Below are positions 10,187-18,971 of a DNA stretch of 64,000 nucleotides, one piece after another (position 1 is the stretch's first letter; the number at the start of each line of letters is the position of its first letter). Under the pieces are notes generated by a model that was given only the letters and a program-made list of their open reading frames with translations, ran no database searches and was not told where the DNA came from. Location: positions 1 through 64,000 of the forward strand of contig JAAYKY010000057.1 of the NCBI GenBank assembly GCA_012522185.1, given 5' to 3'. The translations under genes were made by a program, and so were the position numbers. This stretch comes from Flavobacteriaceae bacterium (GTDB taxonomy: Bacteria; Bacteroidota; Bacteroidia; Flavobacteriales; Weeksellaceae).

Positions 10187-13141
10187 ATGAAATTATTGAG
10201 CAAAATTTATGTTGTTTGTATGTTGGTTATTCCAATATGGGTGGCCGCACAAACAACGGTAAGTGGTGTGGTTACAGAAGACGGCACCGGGTTTACACTG
10301 CCTGATGTGTCGGTAATCAACCAAAATACATTGGAGGAGGCTTTCACCGATTTCGATGGGAATTATACCATTCAGGCCAGTCAGGGAGATGTCCTCGTCT
10401 TTTCGTTCGATGGGTACAACGATATGAACATCACCTACAATAATCAGGCTGTGGTAAATGTAACAATGGCAACCACTTCTTCGTTTCAATTGAACGAAAT
10501 CGTGGTAATCGGATACGGAACCACAACGCATAAAGACGCAACGGGTTCTGTAGTTGCCGTTACAGAAAAGGATTTCAACGAGGGACTCAACACTGCACCC
10601 GAACAATTACTAACCGGAAAAGTTTCGGGACTGCAAATTACAACAGGTGGCGGACAGCCGGGGACGGGTTCCTTGATCCGAATCCGAGGAGGTTCATCTT
10701 TGAATGCAGTGAGTGATCCGCTTTTTGTGGTGGACGGAATCCCAATGGACAACGGTGCTACCGTTGCAGGAACTTCCAATCCTTTGAACTTTATCAATCC
10801 AAGTGACATCGAATCAATCAGTGTGCTGAAAGATGCTTCCGCAACTGCAATCTACGGTTCACGTGCTTCCAACGGTGTAATCATTATTACCACCAAAAAA
10901 GGAAGAAAAGGAAAATCACTGGGAATCAATTTCAATAGCTCGGTTTCACTTTCGGACCGAATCAATCAAGTGGATGTTTTATCAGCCGATCAATTCCGCC
11001 AGGTGATGACTGAGCGCGCCAATCCAGATGTTGCAGCAATGATGGGTGATGCCAATACTAATTGGCAAGATCAGATATTCAAAAAGGCATTGGGATACGA
11101 TAGTAATATCGGTATCAATGGGATGATTGGAAATAATTTACCCTTCCGGGTTTCATTGGGTTATACCAATCAAGATGGAATACTGAAAACCAGTAATTTC
11201 GAAAGAACGACAGCTTCAGTTAGTTTGACACCAACTTTGTTGGACGATCATTTGACCATTGATATCAACGCAAGAGGTTCTTACGAAGAAAATCAATTTG
11301 CCGATGCAGGAGCAATCGGTGCGGCCATCCGTATGGATCCTACCCAACCGGTTTATTCAGGAAATGACGACTTTGGCGGGTATTGGGAATGGCTGAATAA
11401 TCAAGGCGATCCCAATCCAAATGCTACAAGAAATCCATTGGCATTGTTAATGTTAAAAGACAATCATTCCTATGTAAACCGAAGCGTTGGAAACATCAAA
11501 TTTGACTATAAAATTCACGGATTTGAAGACTTAAAAGCGGTATTGAACTTAGGTTATGATTATGCCGAAGGAAAAGGTTCGGAAACCGTTCCGGTTTTTG
11601 CCCGAATGAATTACAATGTAAACGATCCGGCAGAAGGTGGTTTCAGTCGAAATTACAACCAAATCAGAAGAAACCAATTGTTTGATTTCTATTTGAACTA
11701 TAACAAAGACATTGCTTCCATCCGAAGTAAAATAGATCTAACCGCAGGTTATTCGTACCAAAGTTTTGATTACGAGAATTATGAAATCAATAGAAACTTT
11801 ATGCACACCGATACCATCGGATTGTATCAGGATATCAATACACGTGTTTTGATCGGATTCTTTGGAAGATTAAATTATACTTTCAACGATAAATATTTAT
11901 TGACAGCAACCATCAGAAGAGACGGATCCTCTCGTTTCTCTCCTGACACTCGTTGGGGGTGGTTCCCGTCCGTGGCTTTAGCATGGAACATTGCGGAAGA
12001 GGAATTCCTAAAAAATTCCCAAACCGTTTCCAATATGAAACTTCGATTGGGTTGGGGGATTACCGGACAAGAAAATTTAGGAGGAAGTCCTTATCCTTAT
12101 TTACCGATTTATTTGTCTTCGACGAATCAATACGGATATTACCCAATGGGCGGAACTTTCGTGCCGACTTTGCGTCCGAATATTTACGATCCCTTGTTGA
12201 AATGGGAAGAACAAACCACTTGGAACATCGGATTGGATTTTGGATTCTTCAACAATCGACTTTGGGGATCAGTTGAATTTTACCAAAAAGAAACAGAAGA
12301 TATGTTGCAGACCATCGCAGCGCCACTTCCAAATCTTAATAACTTGATTACAACCAATATTGGAACGATGGAAAACCGTGGTGTAGAAATCAATGTAGGC
12401 GGAGATATCATCAAAACCAACGATCTGACTTGGACAGTAAATGCGAATGCAACTTATAATGAAAATGAAATTACTAAAATCTCAGGAGCTGGTGAGCGTG
12501 AGTTCTATTTGGCCGGAGATGCGATTTCAGGAGGAGTAGGAAATCAGCTACTTGTAAACATGGTAGGTGTTCCTGCTTATTCTTTCTATGTGTACGAACA
12601 AGTTTACGATGCGAACGGAAACCCGATCCAAGGAGCTTATGTGGATCAAAACGGTGACGGAATCATCAACGATTTGGATTTACGCCCTTTCCATTCGGGT
12701 CGTCCCGACTGGTACCTTGGATTTAGTTCAAATTTGAACTATAAAAACTGGGATTTCGGGTTCTCGATGCGTGCAAATCTTGGAAACTATTTGTACAATA
12801 ACATCGCGTCTGACGCCGGTACTTATGGAGCCATCAGAGGAACCAATGGGTATTTGGTAAACATTCAGTCCGATGCTTTGAATTCAGGATTTGAAAACAA
12901 CGAATACTTCTCAGATTACTACATTCAGAATGCATCTTTCCTGAAAATGGATTATATGACATTGGGTTATACTTTCCGACAAGTATTTGGAAAAACAAAT
13001 ATGCGTTTCTACGGAACAGTTCAGAACGTATTTACCATTACGGATTATGAAGGATTGGATCCTGAAATCGGAAGCGGACTTGACAATAATATCTATCCGC
13101 GTCCAAGAATTTATACGTTTGGTGTAAATGTGAACTTTTAA
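10187..13141 (+). CDS. SusC-like TonB-dependent outer-membrane transporter
   Basis: Imports oligosaccharide across the outer membrane, powered by TonB. The 984 residues comprise a signal peptide ending near WVAAQ, a carboxypeptidase-regulatory-like domain (about 24-100, TTVSGVVTEDGTG), the plug domain (about 110-235, LNEIVVIGYGTTTHKDATGSV) with the SusC hallmark VSGLQITTGGGQPGTGSLIRIRGG region, and a large beta-barrel ending in an aromatic residue (VNVNF). A DQNGDGIINDLD calcium-loop-like motif appears late in the barrel, as in many SusC proteins. The susD gene follows 18 bp later. Given the enzymes nearby, the substrate is probably maltodextrin. The upstream region holds the LacI-type palindrome. 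Confidence 0.96.
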   Translation: MKLLSKIYVVCMLVIPIWVAAQTTVSGVVTEDGTGFTLPDVSVINQNTLEEAFTDFDGNYTIQASQGDVLVFSFDGYNDMNITYNNQAVVNVTMATTSSFQLNEIVVIGYGTTTHKDATGSVVAVTEKDFNEGLNTAPEQLLTGKVSGLQITTGGGQPGTGSLIRIRGGSSLNAVSDPLFVVDGIPMDNGATVAGTSNPLNFINPSDIESISVLKDASATAIYGSRASNGVIIITTKKGRKGKSLGINFNSSVSLSDRINQVDVLSADQFRQVMTERANPDVAAMMGDANTNWQDQIFKKALGYDSNIGINGMIGNNLPFRVSLGYTNQDGILKTSNFERTTASVSLTPTLLDDHLTIDINARGSYEENQFADAGAIGAAIRMDPTQPVYSGNDDFGGYWEWLNNQGDPNPNATRNPLALLMLKDNHSYVNRSVGNIKFDYKIHGFEDLKAVLNLGYDYAEGKGSETVPVFARMNYNVNDPAEGGFSRNYNQIRRNQLFDFYLNYNKDIASIRSKIDLTAGYSYQSFDYENYEINRNFMHTDTIGLYQDINTRVLIGFFGRLNYTFNDKYLLTATIRRDGSSRFSPDTRWGWFPSVALAWNIAEEEFLKNSQTVSNMKLRLGWGITGQENLGGSPYPYLPIYLSSTNQYGYYPMGGTFVPTLRPNIYDPLLKWEEQTTWNIGLDFGFFNNRLWGSVEFYQKETEDMLQTIAAPLPNLNNLITTNIGTMENRGVEINVGGDIIKTNDLTWTVNANATYNENEITKISGAGEREFYLAGDAISGGVGNQLLVNMVGVPAYSFYVYEQVYDANGNPIQGAYVDQNGDGIINDLDLRPFHSGRPDWYLGFSSNLNYKNWDFGFSMRANLGNYLYNNIASDAGTYGAIRGTNGYLVNIQSDALNSGFENNEYFSDYYIQNASFLKMDYMTLGYTFRQVFGKTNMRFYGTVQNVFTITDYEGLDPEIGSGLDNNIYPRPRIYTFGVNVNF

Positions 13142-13159
13142 TCGCTAAATCAATTTGAA

Positions 13160-14782
13160 ATGAAAAATATTAAAATCATATTATTATTCTTAATGTCCGG
13201 GATGCTTTTCAACTATTCCTGTCTTGACGACCTGGACGTGGATGTGGAAGACCCCGATGAAATCATCGGCGGAAATGCTTACCAGAGTTTAGCCGACTAT
13301 ACTTCTGGTATAGCAAAAGTGTATGCAGGTTTGGCGCTTTCGGGTCAACAAGGTCCAGCGGGACAAGGTGACATCGGAGGTATCGACGAAGGTTTCGGCC
13401 AATACTTACGAGCTTATTGGCAATTGCAACAATTACCAACCGACGAAACCAAAATCGCGTGGATCGACGGTACATTGCAGACCTTTAACTTTCAGAATTG
13501 GTCTAGTAACAGTGAATTTATCAATGCCGGATACAGTCGTTTCCTTTACGAAGTGGAATTGGCCAATCAGTTCCTGAGAGACTCAAGCGACGACCGTTTG
13601 GATGCTGCAGGATTGACCGATGCTGAAAAAGCAGTCGTTCGTCAATATCGATTAGAAGCTAGATGGTTGAGAGCTTTGGGTTATTACCACGCATTGGATT
13701 TGTTTGGAAGTGTTCCGTTTAAAACCGAAAACGATCCGGTAGGTGGTTATTTCCCACCGCAATATTCAAGTGCAGAATTGTTTAATTATATCGAATCTGA
13801 ACTATTGGCCATCGAAAATGAAATGGTGGCACCTAAAGAAAACGACTACGGACGTGCAGACCGCGCCGCAGCTTGGGCATTATTGGCCAAAATGTATTTG
13901 AATGCAGAAGTTTATACAGGACAAGCCAAATACAATGAAACCATTACCTATTGTGAGAAAATTATGAACGCCGGATATGCTTTGGCTTCCAATTATGAAA
14001 ATCTTTTCCGTGCCGATAACCACATCGGTGATGCAGCCAACGAAATCATTTTTGCCATTCCTTACGATGCTTCTTATATGCAGACTTTTGGAGGAATGAC
14101 TTTCATTATCAACGCTTCCATCGGTGGAGATGCAAGCCCTTCTGAACTGGGTGTTCCCGGAGGTGGATGGGGCGGAACTCGTACCACAAAAAATCTGGTT
14201 CATTTATTTGCACCGGACGGAAACCTTGAAACTGTAACTGATACACGCGGTAAAGCTTACGGCAGCGGAAACGGAACTTTCTTCACAGAAGGACAAACTT
14301 TGGAAATGACCGATGTGACCGTTTACCAAAATGGATACGGTGTTTTCAAATTCAAAAACCTGAATGCTGACGGAACACCGGGAACCACCGGATCCAACGA
14401 TGCAAGCCAGGTAAGCGTGGACTTTCCTTTGTTCAGATTGGGTGATGTGTACCTGATGTGGACCGAAGCCAAAATGAAATCCGGAGGAGCCGATGCAACT
14501 TATGTCAATTTATTGCGTCAGCGTGCCAATGCACCAAACGTTACCGCCGGACAAATCAATGACCAGTTCATTCTAGATGAAAGAGGAAGAGAACTTTATT
14601 GGGAAGCAACTCGAAGAACCGATTTGATCCGTTTCGGAAAATTTACCGGCGGAAGTTATGTGTGGCCTTGGAAAGGACAGTCTCCGGAAGGAACTGCAAC
14701 CGATCCCAAGTATGATTTATATCCGCTTCCGGTATCGGATTTGGCAGCAAATCCTAATTTAACTCAAAATCCGGGTTATTAA
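13160..14782 (+). CDS. SusD/RagB-like surface glycan-binding lipoprotein
   Basis: The lid and binding partner of the SusC transporter at the cell surface. The 540 residues start with a lipoprotein signal; the lipidated cysteine is C21, followed by the acid-rich LDDLDVDVEDPDE expected for surface export in Bacteroidota. The tetratricopeptide-like helices typical of SusD are suggested by AAWALLAKMYLNAEVY (around 235-250), and the C-terminal RagB signature lies around LDERGRELYWEATRRTDLIRFGK in shortened form (WEATRRTDLIRFG). The gene is 18 bp after susC and 17 bp before the susE-like gene, so one operon is clear. Confidence 0.96.
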   Translation: MKNIKIILLFLMSGMLFNYSCLDDLDVDVEDPDEIIGGNAYQSLADYTSGIAKVYAGLALSGQQGPAGQGDIGGIDEGFGQYLRAYWQLQQLPTDETKIAWIDGTLQTFNFQNWSSNSEFINAGYSRFLYEVELANQFLRDSSDDRLDAAGLTDAEKAVVRQYRLEARWLRALGYYHALDLFGSVPFKTENDPVGGYFPPQYSSAELFNYIESELLAIENEMVAPKENDYGRADRAAAWALLAKMYLNAEVYTGQAKYNETITYCEKIMNAGYALASNYENLFRADNHIGDAANEIIFAIPYDASYMQTFGGMTFIINASIGGDASPSELGVPGGGWGGTRTTKNLVHLFAPDGNLETVTDTRGKAYGSGNGTFFTEGQTLEMTDVTVYQNGYGVFKFKNLNADGTPGTTGSNDASQVSVDFPLFRLGDVYLMWTEAKMKSGGADATYVNLLRQRANAPNVTAGQINDQFILDERGRELYWEATRRTDLIRFGKFTGGSYVWPWKGQSPEGTATDPKYDLYPLPVSDLAANPNLTQNPGY

Positions 14783-14799
14783 TTTTAATATTCAGAACA

Positions 14800-16119
14800 A
14801 TGAAAATTTTTAAATACATACTAAGCTTGATCTTCATTGCAGGAACGATTTCTTCCTGTACAGACGATGATTATACAATGCTTGACGGAACCGAACAAGC
14901 ACCGACGCTTACGGTTGCAGGTGATACAAATCTGGTTTTACTAAGTGAAAATTCCGATATGGAAGCGACTTCATTCTCCTGGAACGAAGTCAATCTAAAC
15001 GTGAATACGCCAGTAACTTACATTTTACAAGCTGCATTGGGAGGAACGGATTTCGCCGCACCGGCTACATTGCAAAACTCGATGGACACTTCATTTTCAA
15101 TGACTGTTGCGCAGTTGAATTCAAGAGCAATCAATATGGGAATCCTACCTGAAACCCAGGGCAACATTGATTTCCGTGTAGTGGCTAGATTCGGAAATAC
15201 CGATTCACATGATTTAATTTCAACTCCTATTACATTGACAGTTACACCTTATACAGATGTTCTTGACCTATCGACAGATTGGGGAATCGTTGGTTCTGCT
15301 ACACCAAATGGATGGGACGGGCCGGATATTCCTTTTTGGCAAACCGGAACTGAAAATGTATTTGTGGCTTATGCCAATTTGATTGATGGGGAAATTAAAT
15401 TCCGTCAAAATAACGAATGGGATGTAAACTACGGTGGCTCAGGAGGAAACTTAGTTGAAGGAGGCGACAATATTTTGGTTACTGCAGGTAAATACAAAGT
15501 CACAATCGATTTCAACAATATGACGTATGTAATTGAAGCCTTTTCCATTGGAATAGTAGGTGATGCTGCTCCAAACGGATGGGACGGACCGGATGTTCCT
15601 TTGATTTACGATCCAACTTCTGACCAGTTCCGTGCAGTGGTTCAATTCACAGACGGTGAAATGAAATTCAGATTAAACAACGACTGGGGCGTAAATTGGG
15701 GCGATGACGGTGCAGATGGAACATTGGAAGCCGGAGGCGCAAATATTCCTGTAACTGCAGGTAAATATGTCGTTACCGTGAACGTGAATGAAATGACTTA
15801 CGAAATCGAAGCCATCGCAAATATCTGGGGATTGGTGGGGGATGCAACTCCGAACGGATGGGACGGACCCGATGTTCAATTGAACATTGATTACACATCT
15901 GATTATACTTCAGGCGGGGTTTGGTACATCAATAATGTTTCCCTTTTTGCCGGAGAAATTAAATTCCGTGCTGACAATGATTGGGGATTGAATTATGGTG
16001 ATGATGGCGCAGACGGAACGCTTGAGAACGGAGGTGCCAATATCGCAATACCTGCCGACGGAAATTATGATGTAGTTATGGATCTTGACAATATGACCTA
16101 TTCCATAACAGCTAACTAA
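14800..16119 (+). CDS. SusE/SusF-like surface glycan-binding lipoprotein with three tandem repeats
   Basis: Probably binds starch at the cell surface. The 439 residues start with a lipoprotein signal, with C20 followed by TDDDY, an acid-rich surface-export signal. A SusE-type N-terminal domain (about 30-150) precedes three homologous modules starting near residues 161, 250 and 343, each opening with W/I-G-x-VG-x-A-x-PNGWDGPD and containing a later WxxN(Y/W)GxxG(A/G) block. The conserved tryptophans suit carbohydrate stacking. Modules two and three are more alike (GDDGADGTLE shared) than module one, which suggests recent duplication. It is the last gene of the susCDE operon, followed by a terminator. 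Confidence 0.9.
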   Translation: MKIFKYILSLIFIAGTISSCTDDDYTMLDGTEQAPTLTVAGDTNLVLLSENSDMEATSFSWNEVNLNVNTPVTYILQAALGGTDFAAPATLQNSMDTSFSMTVAQLNSRAINMGILPETQGNIDFRVVARFGNTDSHDLISTPITLTVTPYTDVLDLSTDWGIVGSATPNGWDGPDIPFWQTGTENVFVAYANLIDGEIKFRQNNEWDVNYGGSGGNLVEGGDNILVTAGKYKVTIDFNNMTYVIEAFSIGIVGDAAPNGWDGPDVPLIYDPTSDQFRAVVQFTDGEMKFRLNNDWGVNWGDDGADGTLEAGGANIPVTAGKYVVTVNVNEMTYEIEAIANIWGLVGDATPNGWDGPDVQLNIDYTSDYTSGGVWYINNVSLFAGEIKFRADNDWGLNYGDDGADGTLENGGANIAIPADGNYDVVMDLDNMTYSITAN

Positions 16120-16125
16120 AGAATA

Positions 16126-16136
16126 ACATTATCAAA
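16126..16136 (+). other. 3' untranslated motif ACATTATCAAA, copy 1
   Basis: ACATTATCAAA lies seven bases after the stop of the susE-like gene. The same 11-mer follows the last genes of two other plus-strand operons (45162 and 53726), each time directly before an intrinsic terminator. Confidence 0.5.
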
Positions 16137-16177
16137 AGCCGCGCGGCGGACTTGAACTTATAATTTGTACTCTTTGA

Positions 16178-16211
16178 AAATCCTCTTGCGCTTATGTGAG
16201 AGGATTTTTTT
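16178..16211 (+). terminator. Intrinsic terminator of the susCDE-like operon
   Basis: AAATCCTCT pairs with AGAGGATTT, followed by a run of T. It lies between the susE-like gene and the DUF2809 gene. Confidence 0.85.
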
Positions 16212-16222
16212 AATTTAGGGAA

Positions 16223-16627
16223 ATGAAATTCCGTTTCGATAAAAAATATTTTCTGTATTTCCTGGGATTGCTCATCGTAGAAATCCTGATTGCTTTGTTT
16301 GTGGAAAACCCTACGATTCGCGGCGCCATTGGCGATGTGCTGGTGGTGATTTTGATTTACTGTTTCATTCAGGCATTTTTTCAAATCAATAAAAAGAAAA
16401 CCATCATCGGTGTTGGGATATTTGCATTGCTCGTCGAAATATCACAAGCTTTCCAAGTTGTGGAAAAACTGAATTTACAGAACAGTAAGTTCTTTGCCAC
16501 CGTTTTGGGTACCACATTTGACCTCAATGATGTTTGGGCTTATTTGGCGGGCTGCGCCGTTGTTTGGATGCTGGAATTCTATGACGATGAATCCCGCCCG
16601 AAAAAGAAAAAGTTTTTGAGGTTTTGA
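16223..16627 (+). CDS. DUF2809 family small membrane protein
   Basis: A 134-residue protein with four predicted membrane helices (about 10-28, 33-51, 59-76 and 98-117). The stretch FVENPTIRGAIGDVLVVILIYCF and the later LGTTFDLNDVWAYLAGC match what I recall of the DUF2809 family, distant from VanZ-like proteins. The function of the family is unknown. The gene stands alone after the susCDE terminator and converges with the OsmC gene. The acidic and lysine-rich tail DDESRPKKKK is cytoplasmic by the positive-inside rule. Confidence 0.75.
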   Translation: MKFRFDKKYFLYFLGLLIVEILIALFVENPTIRGAIGDVLVVILIYCFIQAFFQINKKKTIIGVGIFALLVEISQAFQVVEKLNLQNSKFFATVLGTTFDLNDVWAYLAGCAVVWMLEFYDDESRPKKKKFLRF

Positions 16628-16679
16628 TTTTATTACAACCATTAAGATTCACTCAAAACATCAATTTGAATTTATTAAG

Positions 16680-16699
16680 ACTTGTTAAGCTCAACAAGT
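16680..16699. repeat. Short palindrome between convergent genes
   Basis: ACTTGTT and AACAAGT are perfect 7-bp arms around AAGCTC, midway between the DUF2809 and OsmC genes. No T-run follows on either side, so it is a weak terminator candidate at best. Confidence 0.4.
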
Positions 16700-16729
16700 T
16701 GATTTATTTCCAATAAACTTACTTAAAAA

Positions 16730-17140
16730 TCAATACAACTGCGCCGTCATCGTGATTTCAAATGCAAATGCTTTACTGACAGGGCAATTTTTCTCGGCAT
16801 CCTGCGCCAATTGATGAAATTCATGTTCGGGAATACCGGGCACTCTTGCTTTCACTTCCAATTCAGATTTTGACATTTTCCCATTTGCCATGGAAATATG
16901 ACAATCGGTCATGATTTCGTCGGGCGTATAGCCGGCTTCCGATAGATTGGCGATGAGTTTCATGGTAAAACATCCGGCGTGTGCGGCAGCTAAAAGTTCT
17001 TCAGGATTGGTTCCAGCTCCGTCTTCAAAACGGCTGTGAAAAGAATAAGGCGTTTGATTTAAAACATTGCTGTCTGTAGTTAAATGACCGCTGCCTTCTT
17101 TGATTGTGCCGCTCCAAACGGCTGTTGCTGTACGTTTCAT
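16730..17140 (-). CDS. OsmC/Ohr-family peroxiredoxin
   Basis: A 136-residue cytoplasmic protein of the OsmC family, which reduces organic hydroperoxides using two cysteines. The opening [18 protein letters not shown] is the usual OsmC start. The first cysteine is in [12 protein letters not shown] and the second in [11 protein letters not shown], the expected pair. The arginine in SFHSRFEDG would help bind peroxide. I chose ATG at 17138-17140 because it gives the family's standard N-terminus; an upstream in-frame ATG would add 13 poorly conserved residues. The gene is monocistronic. Confidence 0.93.
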   Translation of the reverse strand: MKRTATAVWSGTIKEGSGHLTTDSNVLNQTPYSFHSRFEDGAGTNPEELLAAAHAGCFTMKLIANLSEAGYTPDEIMTDCHISMANGKMSKSELEVKARVPGIPEHEFHQLAQDAEKNCPVSKAFAFEITMTAQLY

Positions 17141-17228
17141 AAATTCTATTTTTATAAAACGCTGCAAAAAAAAGTCCAAAACTCATCGTTTGATAAGATT
17201 TTAACTTTCAATTTAAATGAATTTGGAA

Positions 17229-18251
17229 TTAATAATAAGGATTACTTCTCCAGTAGTTACGTCCTTGAATCAATCGGTCGAGGTTGATGATCATTCCGAA
17301 ATGATTGGAGTTGGAACCTTTGTAATAATTGGCGTGCGCAAATTCGAAACGGAAGGAATTGATCCGAATGCCAAATCCATACGTCAAACCGGCAAAGGTT
17401 CTTTGGTCTTCTAATTTCAATTCATTTCCTCGTTTAAAATTATAACCCAATCGAATGTTGAACCCACGCCCGGGAAAAAGTTCTGCACCCAATGAAACGT
17501 GGTCGATTACCTTTCGTCCAAAACCTGTTTCCTGCCCATTTTCATTATACGGCATGGAAATATCAAATTTCTGCAAATCATGCAAAGTCATACTTAGTTC
17601 CAAAGGAACGTATTCCAATCGATGTGAAATACCCAAATTGATTTGGAGCGGCATTTTCTCGTAAGTACCATGATAGGTTTTGAGTTGAGCCCCGATGTTT
17701 CGAACCGAAAGAGCCACATTGGTATTGTAATCGATGTCGTGAAAAACAATCCCCAAATCGGCAGCGATGGCATGAGAAGTATAGGATTCAATCCTTGAAT
17801 TGATGTATTTGGCGTTGATTCCCACCGTGAAAAAATCGCTTAGATTTCGAGCGTATCCCACTACAATAGCTGCATCTTTTGCACTGAAATCCCCTGTTGG
17901 ATTGTCATTCTCATCAAATCCACGGAAATCACCATAATCGACATATTGACCATGAATAGAGAAAAATTCATCATCATCGTACTGATACACGGCTGAAATC
18001 GTCCCGAAATTTACATCGGCCAAATAATTGATATAATTGATTCCAAGCTGCCCGTGCGAACTTTCACTCATGAGTGCAGGATTCCAATACGACATATTGG
18101 GATCGTTGTCCCAAGCCGATTGAACATTTCCCCCCAGTGCAGCCTGACGGGGCGAAGTAGTGATGTTCACAAACTCATATACACGTGTTCCGTCCTGGCC
18201 AAGTGCCAAGGTCGTTAGGAGAAAAAACAAAAATCCGAGCTTTTTTGTCAT
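17229..18251 (-). CDS. porQ: Type IX secretion system protein PorQ
   Basis: An outer-membrane beta-barrel protein of 340 residues with a signal peptide ending at LALGQ (about residue 19). The segment TSPRQAALGGNVQSAWDNDPNMSYWNPA is characteristic of PorQ and related PorV-like barrels. In Porphyromonas and Flavobacterium PorQ belongs to the attachment-complex side of type IX secretion. It stands alone and divergent from the CBS-domain gene. Its presence agrees with the sorting-domain protein at 53855-54628. The C-terminus RGRNYWRSNPYY is unusually polar for a barrel end. Confidence 0.85.
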   Translation of the reverse strand: MTKKLGFLFFLLTTLALGQDGTRVYEFVNITTSPRQAALGGNVQSAWDNDPNMSYWNPALMSESSHGQLGINYINYLADVNFGTISAVYQYDDDEFFSIHGQYVDYGDFRGFDENDNPTGDFSAKDAAIVVGYARNLSDFFTVGINAKYINSRIESYTSHAIAADLGIVFHDIDYNTNVALSVRNIGAQLKTYHGTYEKMPLQINLGISHRLEYVPLELSMTLHDLQKFDISMPYNENGQETGFGRKVIDHVSLGAELFPGRGFNIRLGYNFKRGNELKLEDQRTFAGLTYGFGIRINSFRFEFAHANYYKGSNSNHFGMIINLDRLIQGRNYWRSNPYY

Positions 18252-18435
18252 TCGGCAAAAGTAACAATAAAGTATGTAACGTAATTTGATGAAAAATCGT
18301 GTGTAGTAATCTTTTTAAGTTATGAAAAACAAATTAATTTTCAAATGCCGGGCATCATTCTTTTTAGCTTAAAACTTACGGAACTTAGAATTGAAAAGAA
18401 GAAGAGTAAAATTATTAATCCAAAACAAATTAAAA

Positions 18436-18852
18436 ATGAAAAAAAGAGTTCCCATTACGCAGATTATGTCAAAAGACCTTGTAACCCTAAACCCAACAGA
18501 TTCTTTGTATGATGCGGAAAGATTGTTCAACAAGCACAGTATCCGTCACATTCCAGTGGTGGAAGGAGAGCGAATCGTAGGTGTCATCAGCCGTTCCGAT
18601 TTATTGAGAATAAGCTTTGCAGATTTGACAGAAAATGAAGAAACAGTAGAATCTTTTGTTTATGATGCCTACACCATTCCACAAGTGATGACTAGAGTTC
18701 CGGTAACGGTTGAGGCCGATACGACGATAAAGGAAGTCGCAGAAATCTTATCGAAACAAAGTTTCCACTCCATTCCGGTGGTTGAAAAAGGAAAATTGGT
18801 TGGGATCGTGACCACTACCGATTTGATTAATTATCTGTTGGAGCAGTATTAA
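18436..18852 (+). CDS. CBS-domain pair protein
   Basis: A 138-residue cytoplasmic protein made almost entirely of two CBS domains (about 8-65 and 72-136), a Bateman module that usually binds adenine nucleotides. Both carry the typical IMSKDLVTLNPTD / VMTRVPVTVEADT openings and HIPVV / SIPVV cores. I chose ATG at 18436 because translation from the upstream TTG would add a basic stretch not expected in the family. An intrinsic terminator follows. The ligand and partner are unknown; similar stand-alone proteins are annotated as acetoin-utilisation or IMP-dehydrogenase-like by similarity only. Confidence 0.9.
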   Translation: MKKRVPITQIMSKDLVTLNPTDSLYDAERLFNKHSIRHIPVVEGERIVGVISRSDLLRISFADLTENEETVESFVYDAYTIPQVMTRVPVTVEADTTIKEVAEILSKQSFHSIPVVEKGKLVGIVTTTDLINYLLEQY

Positions 18853-18880
18853 AAATAACTCCTTATTGGTTAGGGATAGA

Positions 18881-18916
18881 ACCTCGTCGGAATTTAATTT
18901 TCGGCGGGGTTTTTTA
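18881..18916 (+). terminator. Intrinsic terminator after CBS-domain gene
   Basis: ACCTCGTCGGA pairs, with some G-U, to TCGGCGGGGT around a short AT loop, then six T residues. It separates the CBS gene from the four-gene module. Confidence 0.85.
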
Positions 18917-18919
18917 TTG

Positions 18920-18954
18920 ACGACATAATTTGACGCTTGTTTTCCCTACTTTTG
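18920..18954 (+). promoter_or_regulatory. Promoter and left copy of bracketing direct repeat
   Basis: TACTTTTG (18947-18954) fits the -7 consensus TAnnTTTG and lies 17 bp before the ATPase start codon. Upstream, 18920-18940 reads ACGACAT, two bases, TTTGACG, two bases, TGT. The same pattern occurs at 22437-22457 just after the module. The -33 match (TTTG at 18929-18932) is closer than usual, about 14 bp from the -7 element. Confidence 0.5.
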
Positions 18955-18971
18955 AACCAAACCTTTATGAA

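Noticed and set aside
16680-16699. Terminator between DUF2809 and OsmC genes
   Set aside because: The palindrome has no T-run on either side.
17141-17179. Longer start for the OsmC gene
   Set aside because: The extra 13 residues precede the family's conserved [11 protein letters not shown] opening.
18391-18435. Longer start (TTG) for the CBS-domain gene
   Set aside because: The extra residues are basic and unrelated to CBS domains; the downstream ATG gives the normal start.
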